Part shown: positions 53,529-62,948 of the stretch, piece after piece
Layout of the letters: every line of letters starts with the position of its first letter
How positions within the stretch are numbered: position 1 is the first letter of the stretch
Position numbers and translations under genes: made by a program
Assembly: GCF_034262375.1 (NCBI RefSeq)
Contig: NZ_CP139558.1
Coordinates: forward strand, 3,596,001 to 3,660,000
DNA: 64,000 nt
Direction of reading: 5' to 3'
Source of the DNA: Mucilaginibacter sabulilitoris
Lineage (GTDB): Bacteria; Bacteroidota; Bacteroidia; Sphingobacteriales; Sphingobacteriaceae
Notes under the pieces: generated by a model
What the model saw: only the letters and a program-made list of their open reading frames with translations
Told to the model about the DNA's origin: nothing
Database searches by the model: none

Positions 53529-54259
53529 ATGATGGGCGGCACGAGCGGCTTGCAGATCGATCAGCCGAAGCGGGACTTTCCGCCGGAATATAGCCACCTT
53601 TCCCGGCTGTCCTATTATGCGCTGTAGGAGAACAGCATCGAGATTAACAGTTCTTTTTATAAAATTCCGCGGGTGAGAACAATAAATCGCTGGGCATCGG
53701 AAGCCGGTTCCGGCTTCCGTTTTACTTTTAAACTCTGGAAAGGGATCACGCATCAGAAAAATCTGTTGTTCCGTACGGAAGACGTTCATCATTTTATGGA
53801 AGCTATCCGGCTGCCTGAAACGCAATGGGGCTGCCTGCTTGTCCAGTTTCCGCCCAGCCTGCAGGTTAGCGCCAACCCGCAGTTCCTTGAATTGCTGGCT
53901 GTTGCTAAAACTTATGACTGGCCCATCGCTGTGGAATTCCGGCATCCATCCTGGTATAAGGATGACATATTTGAATCGTTAAACCAACACCAGGCCACCA
54001 TGGTATTACAGGATATGCCCAAATCAGCGACGCCCATGGAAATCACCGCTGACCGGCTGGTCTACCTGCGTTTCCACGGGCCGTCCGGTAATTATAAGGT
54101 AGCTATGGGGAAAGCTTCTTATACGAATATGCTTCCTATATTCGGGAATGGCAACAGGAAGGTAAAACTGTTTACGCCTATTTTAATATTACTGCGGGTG
54201 CGGCCCTGGAGAACCTGCATTTCCTGAAACGCTGCCTGGCGGAACAAAGTTATTATTGA
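53529..54259 (+). pseudogene. DUF72-family protein, broken by an amber stop and a frameshift
   Basis: The frame from ATG 53529 reads MMGGTSGLQ and RDFPPEYSHLSRLSYYAL, then meets TAG at 53625. It continues ENSIEINSSFYKIPR, FRFTFKLWKGITHQ, VQFPPSLQV, AVEFRHPSWY, YLRFHGPSGNY, all DUF72 landmarks. A CAG to TAG change explains the stop. Near 54110-54120 the frame shifts: YASYIREWQQEGKTVYAYFN and AALENLHFLK follow in another frame to a stop at 54257. Two independent lesions show a dead gene. DUF72 function is unknown; TIM-barrel fold. Confidence 0.8.
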
Positions 54260-54347
54260 TCAAAAAAAGCAAATAGCCATTTCGGTCACAATTGTTTCTC
54301 ATTAAGGAAGAATAATATGAAAAAGAAAAACGGTAGCCGCACTAAAA

Positions 54348-54482
54348 ATGGGTTTCTGGCGAAGTGAACTCAACCAGGGCGGGGTTTGGCGGCATATAAA
54401 AAGAACGGAGCAGGAGGTACTGCCGTTTGCGCAGTTTTTTGATGACAACAAAATAACCGAGTCTGTGATTTCGGGTGATTAA
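54348..54482 (+). CDS. Possible 44-residue ORF or gene remnant
   Basis: The frame begins MGFWRSELNQGGVWRHIKRT and ends FFDDNKITESVISGD. Composition is protein-like but no family is recognised. It lies between the DUF72 pseudogene and the polysaccharide locus and may be a remnant of a longer gene. An inverted repeat (ACAGACCTGC / GCAGGTCTGT) follows at 54483-54531, with CAAACCGGTT inside the loop. Confidence 0.25.
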   Translation: MGFWRSELNQGGVWRHIKRTEQEVLPFAQFFDDNKITESVISGD

Positions 54483-54541
54483 CAGACCTGCAAACCGGTT
54501 TTTTATCATAACACAGTTCGCAGGTCTGTGGTTTAGCTTGT

Positions 54542-55618
54542 TTAAGGCTGTTCCATAGTGTACAAGGAGTTTACTTCCGCGTCGCTCAGTGCCTTGTTAT
54601 ATAACCTTACTTCGTCTATTGCACCGATAAAGAAACCCGCGCCATAAAAAGCGTTTGGGCTATTGCTGTCGGTAAAATTATAAGCCGACTTGGGCAGCTC
54701 ATTGCCGATAGCGAGGTTCGGCGGAGAGACCAGGGGAAGCGGGTTGCCGGTAACGTTGGCTGTTTTTACCAGCACGCTGTTGATATAAAATTTCTCGGTG
54801 CCGTTGGTAAAGCTCACGATAACCTGTGTCCATTTATCCAGTTGAACTGCCGCGCCGCCATCATCCTGGTCATGATCACCAGTGTCGGTATTCACGGTCA
54901 GAAAAGGCAAGTTTCCTCCCTGTAACTGAAATTTATAACCCAGCCAGCGGTTAAGCGAAAAAATATAATTACCGTTGCTGGCCATATGGGGTTTGACCCA
55001 GGCACTGATGGTAAAGCTGTTCGGCCGCAAGGTGCTGTTATACGGCACCTCAATATAAGCACCGTTATTAAAAGTATAGGCTTTACCCGAAGCCCCGTAA
55101 CGATCTGTTGTCAGCACTGGGACAGTACCACCGTCAAGTGCAGTGGCGGTAGATGAACCAACCCAACCCGTTTTTAGCAGCCCGTCATGCCCGTTGCCGC
55201 TCGCGTCTTTCGCGTCGCCGTCAAACTTCCAGTAAGCAACCAGGTTATCGGCCGATATCTCCTGTATGAGTTTGGTGCTGAATTGCACCAGCGCCCTCAT
55301 CAGGTTAGCCGTCGCGTTGTCTACCTGCTCCTGTGTGAAGCTACCGGTTTTAACCTGGCTGGCGAGGTCAATGGAAGTTTTAAGCGTTGCTTTTGCCCCC
55401 GTGGTGTAATCACCGGCCTGTTTGCCTTCCACAGCGGTGTTATAAAGCGCGTTGGCAGAATCTATCCGGAGGTTTAATTTCGTTTTATCCGAATTGTAAT
55501 TGGGCTTGTCCTTGTCCTTTTTACAGGATGCTGTCAAAAGCACTACGGCGGATAAGATGATGAACGCCGTAATGATGTTTTTAATCTTGCTCATGGTGCT
55601 ATAATTAAAGAAGTTCAT
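54542..55618 (-). CDS. LamG-domain surface lipoprotein of a polysaccharide locus
   Basis: A 358-residue lipoprotein (start probably the Met at 55594; signal KIKNIITAFIILSAVVLLTASC, lipobox TASC). Residues 45-125 form a helical FIVAR/DUF4972-like segment (LNLRIDSANALYNTAVEGKQ). Residues 130-355 are a LamG-type jelly roll (LVAYWKFDGDAKDASGNGHDG, FTISAWVKP, DEVRLYNKALSDAEV). Such proteins bind glycans on the cell surface as SusE/F-like partners. The gene follows SusD by 1-25 bp and is the last of the SusC-SusD operon. Confidence 0.85.
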   Translation of the reverse strand: MNFFNYSTMSKIKNIITAFIILSAVVLLTASCKKDKDKPNYNSDKTKLNLRIDSANALYNTAVEGKQAGDYTTGAKATLKTSIDLASQVKTGSFTQEQVDNATANLMRALVQFSTKLIQEISADNLVAYWKFDGDAKDASGNGHDGLLKTGWVGSSTATALDGGTVPVLTTDRYGASGKAYTFNNGAYIEVPYNSTLRPNSFTISAWVKPHMASNGNYIFSLNRWLGYKFQLQGGNLPFLTVNTDTGDHDQDDGGAAVQLDKWTQVIVSFTNGTEKFYINSVLVKTANVTGNPLPLVSPPNLAIGNELPKSAYNFTDSNSPNAFYGAGFFIGAIDEVRLYNKALSDAEVNSLYTMEQP

Positions 55619-55619
55619 A

Positions 55620-57131
55620 TTATTTACCTAACTTAAGATTGGTTTGCCTTTCGCTTTCCGGAATCGGGAAGAACTGGTTGGCGGTGAAATTAAAGTTTGG
55701 TTTATTATTCAAGACGCTGGCAGCATAGGCCGATCCGTAACGGATGATATCGAAAAAGCGATGGAATTCGAGCGCCAGCTCCGAGCGCCTTTCCCGGCGT
55801 ATCGCGTCACGTAAGGTAGCTTGGTCCGTTGTCGTAATATCGGGTAATAAGCCATCGGGGACTTTTCCGTTGGTAATAGCAGAAAGTGCGGTATCGTGAA
55901 TATAGCTTTCGCGCGCGCGTTTACGAACTTTGTTTAGGGGTATTAAAGCGCCCGCACCGTTGCCCGATTCATTAAGCGCCTCGGCTTTGATCAGCAATAC
56001 TTCAGCAAAACGGATAGCCTGGTAATTTAGATTACCGTCGCCCTTAGTGCTCACCGGGATCTCCGCGAGGGGCTGGGTGTGCTTTTTACTTACATAGCCG
56101 GTACTGGTCCAATTGGAGTCAAATGCGCTGTCATAATAAGGGTGTCCCGCTCTGCCTACGGAGTAATCCAAACGCGGATCATCAACCCCTGCGGTACTTT
56201 TTTCAAAATTGCTGACCAGGCTCTGTGTGGGCAAATAAAAGCCGTAACCGTTCAATGTGCGCGGGGCAAACCATTGATTTAAGGTATTGCCCTGAAAAGG
56301 AGATAAACCGGTAGTATGCAAGATGGAAAACACCGCTTCCGAATTAATTTTTGTGGCAGCCCTGAAATTGTCCGAAAAGACAGGCAACAGGCTGTAGACA
56401 CCTAAAGCTTCCACCTGTGCCGCGGTGGAGGCTGCAAGCGCCCACTTTTTCTCAAACAGGTAGGTTTTTGCGAGTAGGGCGAGCGCTGCGCCTTTCGTTA
56501 CCCTGCCTGCGTCGCCATCCTTCCAGCTGGCCGGTAGTACGGTCGCCGCGGCCTGACAGTCCTTTTCTATTTGTGCGTAGATCTGTACCTGGGGCAGGGC
56601 AGGGCTTTGTAATTCTTCCGGGCTTTCCACTTTAAGGTGCAGGGGTATATCGCCGTAGGCAACCGTAAGGTTAAAATAATAATAAGCCCGTAAAAACTCC
56701 GCCTGGCCCAAAGCCGCATTCCTTACTGGTTCCGAAACCCCTGTCTTTGCCGCGGCCAGCCCATCAGTCACTACGTTGCATTTAAAAATGCCGTCATAAT
56801 ATCTTTTCCAGACTGCTTCGACAGCTGCATTGGATGGGTTGATATTGAAATTCTGTACGCTCAGGAAATCACTCTGATCGCCGTCGCTGCTGCCCTTTAC
56901 CGCATCGTCAGATGCCAGGTCGCCCAGCACCCATATTGCGTTGGAAGAGGCGTCGGTAAAGGTGAGCGGCGAATAAGCCGCGTTTACCGCCAGTACGGCG
57001 TTGGCATCCGAAGTAAAAAAATTGTCCGACTGGTACTGGCCAAGCACAGGTTGCTCCAGAAATTTTTTGCAGCCGCTTGTCACGATGAGAAGGGATGCGC
57101 TAAGAAATAAATAAATATGCTTTGATTTCAT
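55620..57131 (-). CDS. susD: SusD/RagB-type nutrient-binding lipoprotein
   Basis: A 503-residue outer-membrane lipoprotein (lipobox near Cys21, VTSGCKKFLEQP). It shows SusD landmarks: SDNFFTSDANAVLAVNAAYSP at the start, TPR-like helices with AEFLRAYYYFNLTVAYGDIPL, and the C-terminal RRERRSELALEFHRFFDIIRYG with FFPIPESE near the end. It caps the SusC barrel and binds the imported oligosaccharide. Spacing of 18 bp from SusC shows cotranscription. Confidence 0.95.
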   Translation of the reverse strand: MKSKHIYLFLSASLLIVTSGCKKFLEQPVLGQYQSDNFFTSDANAVLAVNAAYSPLTFTDASSNAIWVLGDLASDDAVKGSSDGDQSDFLSVQNFNINPSNAAVEAVWKRYYDGIFKCNVVTDGLAAAKTGVSEPVRNAALGQAEFLRAYYYFNLTVAYGDIPLHLKVESPEELQSPALPQVQIYAQIEKDCQAAATVLPASWKDGDAGRVTKGAALALLAKTYLFEKKWALAASTAAQVEALGVYSLLPVFSDNFRAATKINSEAVFSILHTTGLSPFQGNTLNQWFAPRTLNGYGFYLPTQSLVSNFEKSTAGVDDPRLDYSVGRAGHPYYDSAFDSNWTSTGYVSKKHTQPLAEIPVSTKGDGNLNYQAIRFAEVLLIKAEALNESGNGAGALIPLNKVRKRARESYIHDTALSAITNGKVPDGLLPDITTTDQATLRDAIRRERRSELALEFHRFFDIIRYGSAYAASVLNNKPNFNFTANQFFPIPESERQTNLKLGK

Positions 57132-57149
57132 CTCCGTCTTTTTTAATGG

Positions 57150-60100
57150 TTAGAAATTCGCGTTAATACCAAATGTTATGGTACGCGCCGTTGGATAAGT
57201 TCCCCAGTCGATACCAACCGCAGTGACGGCGTTGCCATTATTGCTGTTATAGTATTGTTCCGGGTCCAGACCGGTATACTTGGTAAATGTCAGCAGGTTC
57301 TGGCCGCTTGCAAATACCCTGACCGACGACAATCCTATGCTTTTGAGCGCGTTATGGCCCAGCTTATAACCTATTTGTACATTTTTTAGCCTCAGGTACG
57401 ATCCGCTTTCCAGGAAACGGGTGGACGGCTGTTTGTTGTTCGTACCGTCCGACCATGACAACAGCGGGAAGGTATTGCCGGATCCGGGCCCTGTCCAGCT
57501 TTGGGTAGCAACACGTTCGGTGATGTTGAAAGGACGATAAAAACCTTCTATATCGGTTAACACCTGGTTGTATAATTTGTTACCGTATACGCCCTGGAAA
57601 AATACGTTCAGGTCAAAGTTTTTGTATTGAAGGCCTGCGGTGAGCCCATAAGTGAACTTGGGTATCGGGCTGCCTACAAAACTGCGGTCCTTATCATCAA
57701 TAATGCCATCGCCGTTAACATCTTTATACATGACATCACCGGGCCTTATACCAGGACCCTGGTAAGCGTGTGTAAATACCTCCTGGGCATTTTGGAAAAC
57801 ACCTTCTTGTTGTAACAGGTAAAAAGAACCTATCGGGTGGCCTTGTGCTGTAAGGGTGGCGAAATAGTTATTGTCGATACGCGCGTTGGCTATTGGTGCC
57901 CCGCCGGCCAGCGATACCACCTTGTTGTTTACCGTGGCAAAGTTCGCGCTCAGCGTATAGGTCCAATTGGTATTGACGGTCTTTTTATAACCCAGTTCCA
58001 GCTCAATGCCGTTGTTACGTACCTTACCTGCGTTTACTGCCGGGTTACCGCCGTTGCCCGCGCTGCTGGGTAGCGGAAGATTTAACAACACTTCAGAAGT
58101 GTTTTTGATATAGTAATCGGCGGTTAAGGTCATCGCATTTTCAAAAAAACCCAGATCGAGCCCCAGGTCTTTCTGTGTGCTTTTTTCCCATCGAATTTTT
58201 GGGTTACCCTTGGAGGTTATGCTGTAGCCCTGTGTGGTAACGCCGTTAAACGGATAGTAAAAATTACCGCTCAGCAGCGAGGTATAGGGATAGGTGCCTA
58301 TTTGTGAGTTACCCAGCTGACCTATGCTGGCACGGAGTTTTAAGGTTGATACCGGTTTGATATTTTTCATAAAATCCTCCCGGTCGATCCTCCAGCCTAA
58401 TGAACCGGAATAAAAGCTTTCATAACGCGAAGACGGGTCCAGCTGCGATGAACCATCACGGCGGTAGTTTACACTTGCCAGGTATTTGTCATCATATTGG
58501 TAACCCGCGCGGCCAAATATCGAGAATAGTGCAGAATGGTACTCATTACCGCCGTTTTGCTGGGAGGATGCGGTGCCGTTATCGAGGTACTGGAAATTGG
58601 GCGTTTGATCCGTAAAACCCTTACGGGAAGCCGACAGAGCCTGTACATCCTGCTTAATGGCCTCGGATCCCGCTAAAAAGTTGATGGTATGTTTACCAAG
58701 GATAAGGTCGTAGGTGGCCGTATTGGTCCAGTTATAGTTCAGATCATTGGTATGCGATTGCGCAAGGGAATTGGGAGAATTAAAAAAGCGGTCGATACCG
58801 AATGTTTCAAAAAACTGCTTGTAATCGGTTTGGATCAGGTTAACGCCGATGTCCGATTTTATTTTCAGGCCTTTTACCGGGTCTATTTCCACATATCCGT
58901 CACCTAATATCGTATAAGCATAAGTGTTATCATTGCTCGCATCGGCTAAAGCTACCGGGTTGATACCATCTCCCAGAAAATTTCCCAGTAAGGCGTCCTG
59001 CTTTGGCAAATCCACGAATTGCCCGGCGGCATTTCGAACTGGTGTGCCAGGCGTACGGAATAAGGCAAAGCGTACCACGCTGGCCGCTGCGCCGGTGTAC
59101 CCGTCTCCTGAGCTTCCCACGCTCCTGGTTTTGGAGTAAGCCAGGTTTACATTCGTACCCACCTTAATCAATTTCGCAATCGTTCCGCTTACGGCCGTCC
59201 GCAGGTTAAAACGGTTAAAGGAAGAATTCTGGATCAGGCCATCCTGCTTAAAATAATTCGCGGAAACGATGTACTGGGAATTGTCGTTCCCACCGCTTAC
59301 AGACAACTGCGCATTGGTGACGGGCGCGGATTTGAGCACCTCTTTAAGCCAGTTAACGTTGGAAAGGGTACCTGCCAGGCTGTCTGATATGGCCGGCCTC
59401 CCGTCGTTTTTGGCGGCTGCGTTATAGGCGCTTACGTATTGCACGTTATTGGCCATTTTGATCAGGTGCTGAGCCGTCTGGACGCCAGTATAAGCGCTGA
59501 AGCTGAGTTGGGTCCTGCCCGATTTGCCGCGCTTCGTGGTAACGATAACCACACCGTTCGATGCCCTTGCCCCGTAAATAGCCGCGGAGGAAGCATCCTT
59601 TAAAATATTGATAGTTTCAATATCGTTCGGTGAGATTTCGTTAATGCCGTTTTGCGTCGGTACACCATCCACAATATACAGCGGATCGTTGTTGTTGATC
59701 GTTCCGACCCCGCGTACCCGAACGGAGATTCCCCCGCCCGGAGCACCAGTATTTTCGGTAACAGAAACCCCCGCGGCTTTGCCCTGCAGTACCTGGTCGA
59801 CCCCGCCAACGGGCAGGCTGCTGATATCTTTGCTGCTGATAAGGGAAACAGCACCGGTGAGATCCTTCTTTTTTTGCGTGGTATAACCCACTACCACCAC
59901 TTCATTTAGATTGCCTGCGGCAGCCTGCAAAGTGATATTAAGCAATGTGCGGCCGGAAACCGGGACCTCCTGCGTTTCATACCCGATATACTTTATCGTT
60001 AAAACCGCGTTTTCAGCTACGGTTACAGTGAAGCGCCCGTTAACATCGGTAACCGCCAGCGCTTTTCCGTCCTTTAAACTGATGGAAGCGCCGGGAAGGG

Positions 60101-60299
60101 TAATCCCTGCAGCATCAGTAACCGTACCGCTCACCTTGATGTCGGCGGCTGCCGGTCCAACGATGGCTTTATTTAAAGGGTTTGCCCGGACCGGAAATTG
60201 CATCAATACTACCAAAAACAAAGTAATTGCGAGCTTCAGGTTTAAGGCGGTCCTTTTTTCATATCTGCGGATAATGAAATAACTGTAAGTTTTTTTCAT
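57150..60299 (-). CDS. susC: SusC/RagA-type TonB-linked outer-membrane transporter
   Basis: A 1049-residue complete transporter. The N-terminal 45 residues form a long signal region. Residues 55-130 are a carboxypeptidase-D-like domain (VSGTVTDAAGITLPGASISL). The TonB box/plug region has VVVVGYTTQKKKDLTGAV, DPLYIVDGVPTQNG and the SusC signature NILKDASSAAIYGARASNGV. The beta-barrel ends in TARTITFGINANF with a terminal Phe. It imports oligosaccharides with SusD in a TonB-dependent way. A second, truncated SusC lies at 20460 and is unrelated to this locus. No anti-sigma factor/FecR pair is adjacent, so control is probably by the LacI regulator nearby. Confidence 0.95.
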   Translation of the reverse strand: MKKTYSYFIIRRYEKRTALNLKLAITLFLVVLMQFPVRANPLNKAIVGPAAADIKVSGTVTDAAGITLPGASISLKDGKALAVTDVNGRFTVTVAENAVLTIKYIGYETQEVPVSGRTLLNITLQAAAGNLNEVVVVGYTTQKKKDLTGAVSLISSKDISSLPVGGVDQVLQGKAAGVSVTENTGAPGGGISVRVRGVGTINNNDPLYIVDGVPTQNGINEISPNDIETINILKDASSAAIYGARASNGVVIVTTKRGKSGRTQLSFSAYTGVQTAQHLIKMANNVQYVSAYNAAAKNDGRPAISDSLAGTLSNVNWLKEVLKSAPVTNAQLSVSGGNDNSQYIVSANYFKQDGLIQNSSFNRFNLRTAVSGTIAKLIKVGTNVNLAYSKTRSVGSSGDGYTGAAASVVRFALFRTPGTPVRNAAGQFVDLPKQDALLGNFLGDGINPVALADASNDNTYAYTILGDGYVEIDPVKGLKIKSDIGVNLIQTDYKQFFETFGIDRFFNSPNSLAQSHTNDLNYNWTNTATYDLILGKHTINFLAGSEAIKQDVQALSASRKGFTDQTPNFQYLDNGTASSQQNGGNEYHSALFSIFGRAGYQYDDKYLASVNYRRDGSSQLDPSSRYESFYSGSLGWRIDREDFMKNIKPVSTLKLRASIGQLGNSQIGTYPYTSLLSGNFYYPFNGVTTQGYSITSKGNPKIRWEKSTQKDLGLDLGFFENAMTLTADYYIKNTSEVLLNLPLPSSAGNGGNPAVNAGKVRNNGIELELGYKKTVNTNWTYTLSANFATVNNKVVSLAGGAPIANARIDNNYFATLTAQGHPIGSFYLLQQEGVFQNAQEVFTHAYQGPGIRPGDVMYKDVNGDGIIDDKDRSFVGSPIPKFTYGLTAGLQYKNFDLNVFFQGVYGNKLYNQVLTDIEGFYRPFNITERVATQSWTGPGSGNTFPLLSWSDGTNNKQPSTRFLESGSYLRLKNVQIGYKLGHNALKSIGLSSVRVFASGQNLLTFTKYTGLDPEQYYNSNNGNAVTAVGIDWGTYPTARTITFGINANF

Positions 60300-60539
60300 A
60301 TGCTTTTGTTGTTGAGTTAATGATTATTCATATCATCGTGACCGGGATGGTTTCGCCGGTCTGTCCGGTAGTACAGCATGCGCCGTTTACTACCACCAAT
60401 AAGAAGTTTAACAGGTCATTCCATAGAATCTTCCTTTCTGCCCGGTTTTAAATTTCAAGCTTTTCTCTGACACCAAATTTTCCGTTGATGATCAGGCATT
60501 TTTTTTACTAAAATTGTGCGTTAGGTTGAGGAGGGAGAT

Positions 60540-61703
60540 TTATAATGCAGGCAAGGGATCTGGCGGTGCAGGTTTAGCCGGATCAAAAACAGCTACGCCA
60601 ACTTTCGAGTCGGCACAGCCATAATACAAAAACCACTTGTTTTTAAAAAAGGTAAGCCCCTCAATAAAAACTGTCCCGTTCACATATTGACCACTTTTTT
60701 CAAATGGTTCCATGGGCCGTAAAAAAGGTACATCGAGCCTACCGATCGCTTTAGCCGGATCTTGCAGTGAGAACAATACCTGGCCGGCACAATAGGAGTT
60801 ACCATTAAAGCGTTTATCACCACCTTCCCCGGGATGGTTTTTACCATTATAAAATAAGATGATCCCGTTTTCTGTGATCAGGGCAGGAGGGCCACATTCG
60901 GTAAGGTCACTGTCGAAATAGTTTTTGCGCGGGGAGATCAGCCATTTGAGCCCACCTTTGCTGTCGGTTAAAGGTCTCCAGTCAATAAGGTTGGTGGAGG
61001 TAGCGGCAAATACATGCTGTTCCCCCCAATACATCCAGTATATACCGTTTACTCTGGCAATGACAACCCGGCCATCTTTAAGCCGGGTCACAATGGACGC
61101 GGATTTATTAGGGATATCAGCGAATTTACCGTTATAAAATTTCCTGAAAATAGGGCCGTGCTTAACCCAGGTAACCAGGTCCTTTGAAGTAGCGACGCCC
61201 AGGCGCGGCACTTTCCGGTTCCACTGCGTGTAAAACATGACATACGTTCCCTTTTCCGTTACGGCGACCCTTGGATCTTCACACCCGCCCGGCCATTCAA
61301 ATTCTTTCTGATTGTCATGCCCCGGATAAACAACGGGCGTGCCCCTTCTTTTAAAATGAAGCCCATCCATACTTTCAGCATAGCCAATCCGCGATGTTCG
61401 GGTACCAATTGCGTCGCCGGTCATGTCTTCAGAGCGGTATAATACTGCTACCTTACCGTTTTTAACCACAGCCGCGGGGTTAAACGTATAAAATGCTTCC
61501 CATCCGACTGATTGGCCCGACATGGGGTCCGAAAACTTTGAGCTTGCTTTAGGAGATATGATGGGGTTGATATGAGCAGGTCTTTCAAAGCCCCCAAAAG
61601 CCCATTTGGGCAATGTATTTCGCCCGTTAGTCTGTGCAAACGTAGGCGAAAAAAACAGCAGGCACGTTAAGGCCGCTAATAGGCTGGTTATATGTTTATT
61701 CAT
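60540..61703 (-). CDS. Secreted GH130-like beta-propeller glycoside phosphorylase/hydrolase
   Basis: A 387-residue exported protein (signal MNKHITSLLAALTCLLFF, ending SPTFAQ). The fold is a five-bladed propeller with GH130 hallmarks: FNPAAVVKNGKVAVLYRSED, WPGGCEDPRVAVTEKGTYVM, CGPPALITENGIILFYNG, and EGLTFFKNKWFLYYGCADSK. GH130 enzymes act on beta-mannosides by phosphorolysis or, in exported members, hydrolysis. The start at 61703 fits the signal peptide; the longer frame adds 18 residues without function. It lies between SusC and the ROK kinase, with two LacI-type operators just upstream. Confidence 0.82.
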   Translation of the reverse strand: MNKHITSLLAALTCLLFFSPTFAQTNGRNTLPKWAFGGFERPAHINPIISPKASSKFSDPMSGQSVGWEAFYTFNPAAVVKNGKVAVLYRSEDMTGDAIGTRTSRIGYAESMDGLHFKRRGTPVVYPGHDNQKEFEWPGGCEDPRVAVTEKGTYVMFYTQWNRKVPRLGVATSKDLVTWVKHGPIFRKFYNGKFADIPNKSASIVTRLKDGRVVIARVNGIYWMYWGEQHVFAATSTNLIDWRPLTDSKGGLKWLISPRKNYFDSDLTECGPPALITENGIILFYNGKNHPGEGGDKRFNGNSYCAGQVLFSLQDPAKAIGRLDVPFLRPMEPFEKSGQYVNGTVFIEGLTFFKNKWFLYYGCADSKVGVAVFDPAKPAPPDPLPAL

Positions 61704-61755
61704 CAGGCTGTAGTATAGGTTTGGTAATTGGAAAGTTACCGGCATGACTGTTTGC

Positions 61756-61767
61756 AAAACCGGTTTT
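61756..61767. promoter_or_regulatory. Probable LacI operator O1
   Basis: Palindrome AAAACCGGTTTT, extended to TTTGCAAAACCGGTTTTATA. It lies about 55 bp before the GH130-like gene start. Confidence 0.75.
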
Positions 61768-61791
61768 ATAACTTAGACAATATTAATCAAT

Positions 61792-61803
61792 AAAACCGGT
61801 TTT
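61792..61803. promoter_or_regulatory. Probable LacI operator O2
   Basis: AAAACCGGTTTT followed by GCAAAT. It is 36 bp from O1 centre to centre, about 3.4 helical turns, and in inverse orientation to O1 in its flanks. Its extended form equals that of O3 at 62871. Confidence 0.75.
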
Positions 61804-61886
61804 GCAAATTAATTATCAAGAAGTTATCCTGATACGATAAAAATTTTACAAAAGCGATAATGGCGATAGCGGAATGGGGCTGGTCT

Positions 61887-62768
61887 TCAGGGTTCTTTAA
61901 ATATCGCTGCCGCGCCGATCAATGGGCTTTGCGCTCCCAACTGTCCAAGCCGGACAGGAAGCGGCCCCAGGTTTCGTTTGAGCCGGGGCAGAAAAAGATC
62001 AGCAGCCCCGGCGATATTTCCCCCAATAACCAACACCTCCGGTTGCAGTTTTTTTGTCACTTTCAAAAGAAAGGCGCCAAGTCCGTCAGCAAATTCATCG
62101 AACACCTGTTTCGCCTGGTCACTTTTTTCAGCCAACGCGGCCAGTTCTTTTACTCCGCCGGTCAGTAACTGATCCCTTAAAGCGGCATATCGCTTTACAA
62201 ACCATCGGGTTGAAAAATAGTCGTCCGCGATACTTGATCCGTGCGGATCGCTGCCGAGGTTGAGGTCTTTCGTTATTTTTTCAACTGAAAAAGCCGAACC
62301 GAACCCCGTTCCGAGCGTAATTCCTATTACTTTGTTGTAGCCCTTCCCTGCGCCGGCCAGTACCTCGCCCGCTATAGCGCATTCGGCATCGTTCCTGAAG
62401 CGTACCCGGTCTGGTTCCATAGCAAGGGCGTCAGCAAGATGTCTTTTAATGTCCATTCCAAATATAGCTTCGTATTTGTCCAAGCCCTTGATATAGGATA
62501 TGCCCCTGTCGTAGTCGAAAGGGCCGGGCATCGCTACGGCCAAGCCGGCCAGAGGGTGATCATTTATTTTCATAACCGCTTGTAAACCCATAATCCATCC
62601 ATGCAATATTTCTTTTGCAGTACCTTTGCTCATGACCTCAGCGCTGATGACGCTTTCGGGTATCACCGCATTGGTGCTGAAGTTAGCGATGCCTGCTGTC
62701 AGGTGTGAGCCCCCGATATCGGCAGTCAATACGTGTGGTGGTGGATGTTGGGTTTGCATAGCAGACAT
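61887..62768 (-). CDS. ROK-family sugar kinase
   Basis: A 293-residue cytoplasmic kinase of the ROK family. The phosphate-1 loop is TADIGGSHLTAGIAN, the catalytic region is FRNDAECAIAGEVLAG with the expected Asp, and the second ATP loop is VIGITLGTGFGSAFS. The usual zinc motif CxCGxxGC is absent and replaced by DPHGSSIADDYFSTRWF, as in some Bacteroidota members. It probably phosphorylates the hexose released by the GH130-like enzyme. It diverges from the LacI gene, with operator O3 between. Confidence 0.88.
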   Translation of the reverse strand: MSAMQTQHPPPHVLTADIGGSHLTAGIANFSTNAVIPESVISAEVMSKGTAKEILHGWIMGLQAVMKINDHPLAGLAVAMPGPFDYDRGISYIKGLDKYEAIFGMDIKRHLADALAMEPDRVRFRNDAECAIAGEVLAGAGKGYNKVIGITLGTGFGSAFSVEKITKDLNLGSDPHGSSIADDYFSTRWFVKRYAALRDQLLTGGVKELAALAEKSDQAKQVFDEFADGLGAFLLKVTKKLQPEVLVIGGNIAGAADLFLPRLKRNLGPLPVRLGQLGAQSPLIGAAAIFKEP

Positions 62769-62870
62769 ATTGCATATTGATCCGGAAAGCTACATTGGCC
62801 GGTTGTTTTCCTACCGGAAGGATGGCGTGTCTAAAAGCCTCTTTTATCCTGCGCTGCAATTATAAATAAT

Positions 62871-62882
62871 AAAACCGGTTTT
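62871..62882. promoter_or_regulatory. Probable LacI operator O3
   Basis: AAAACCGGTTTT with flanks ATA and GCAAAT, the same as at O2. It lies between the divergent ROK and LacI genes, 67 bp before the LacI start, so autoregulation is likely. Confidence 0.75.
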
Positions 62883-62948
62883 GCAAATCAAAAGCATTAC
62901 ATTTGAAAAAAATACTTTTAACTTTCAACCTCAAACAGCCTGTTTTGC

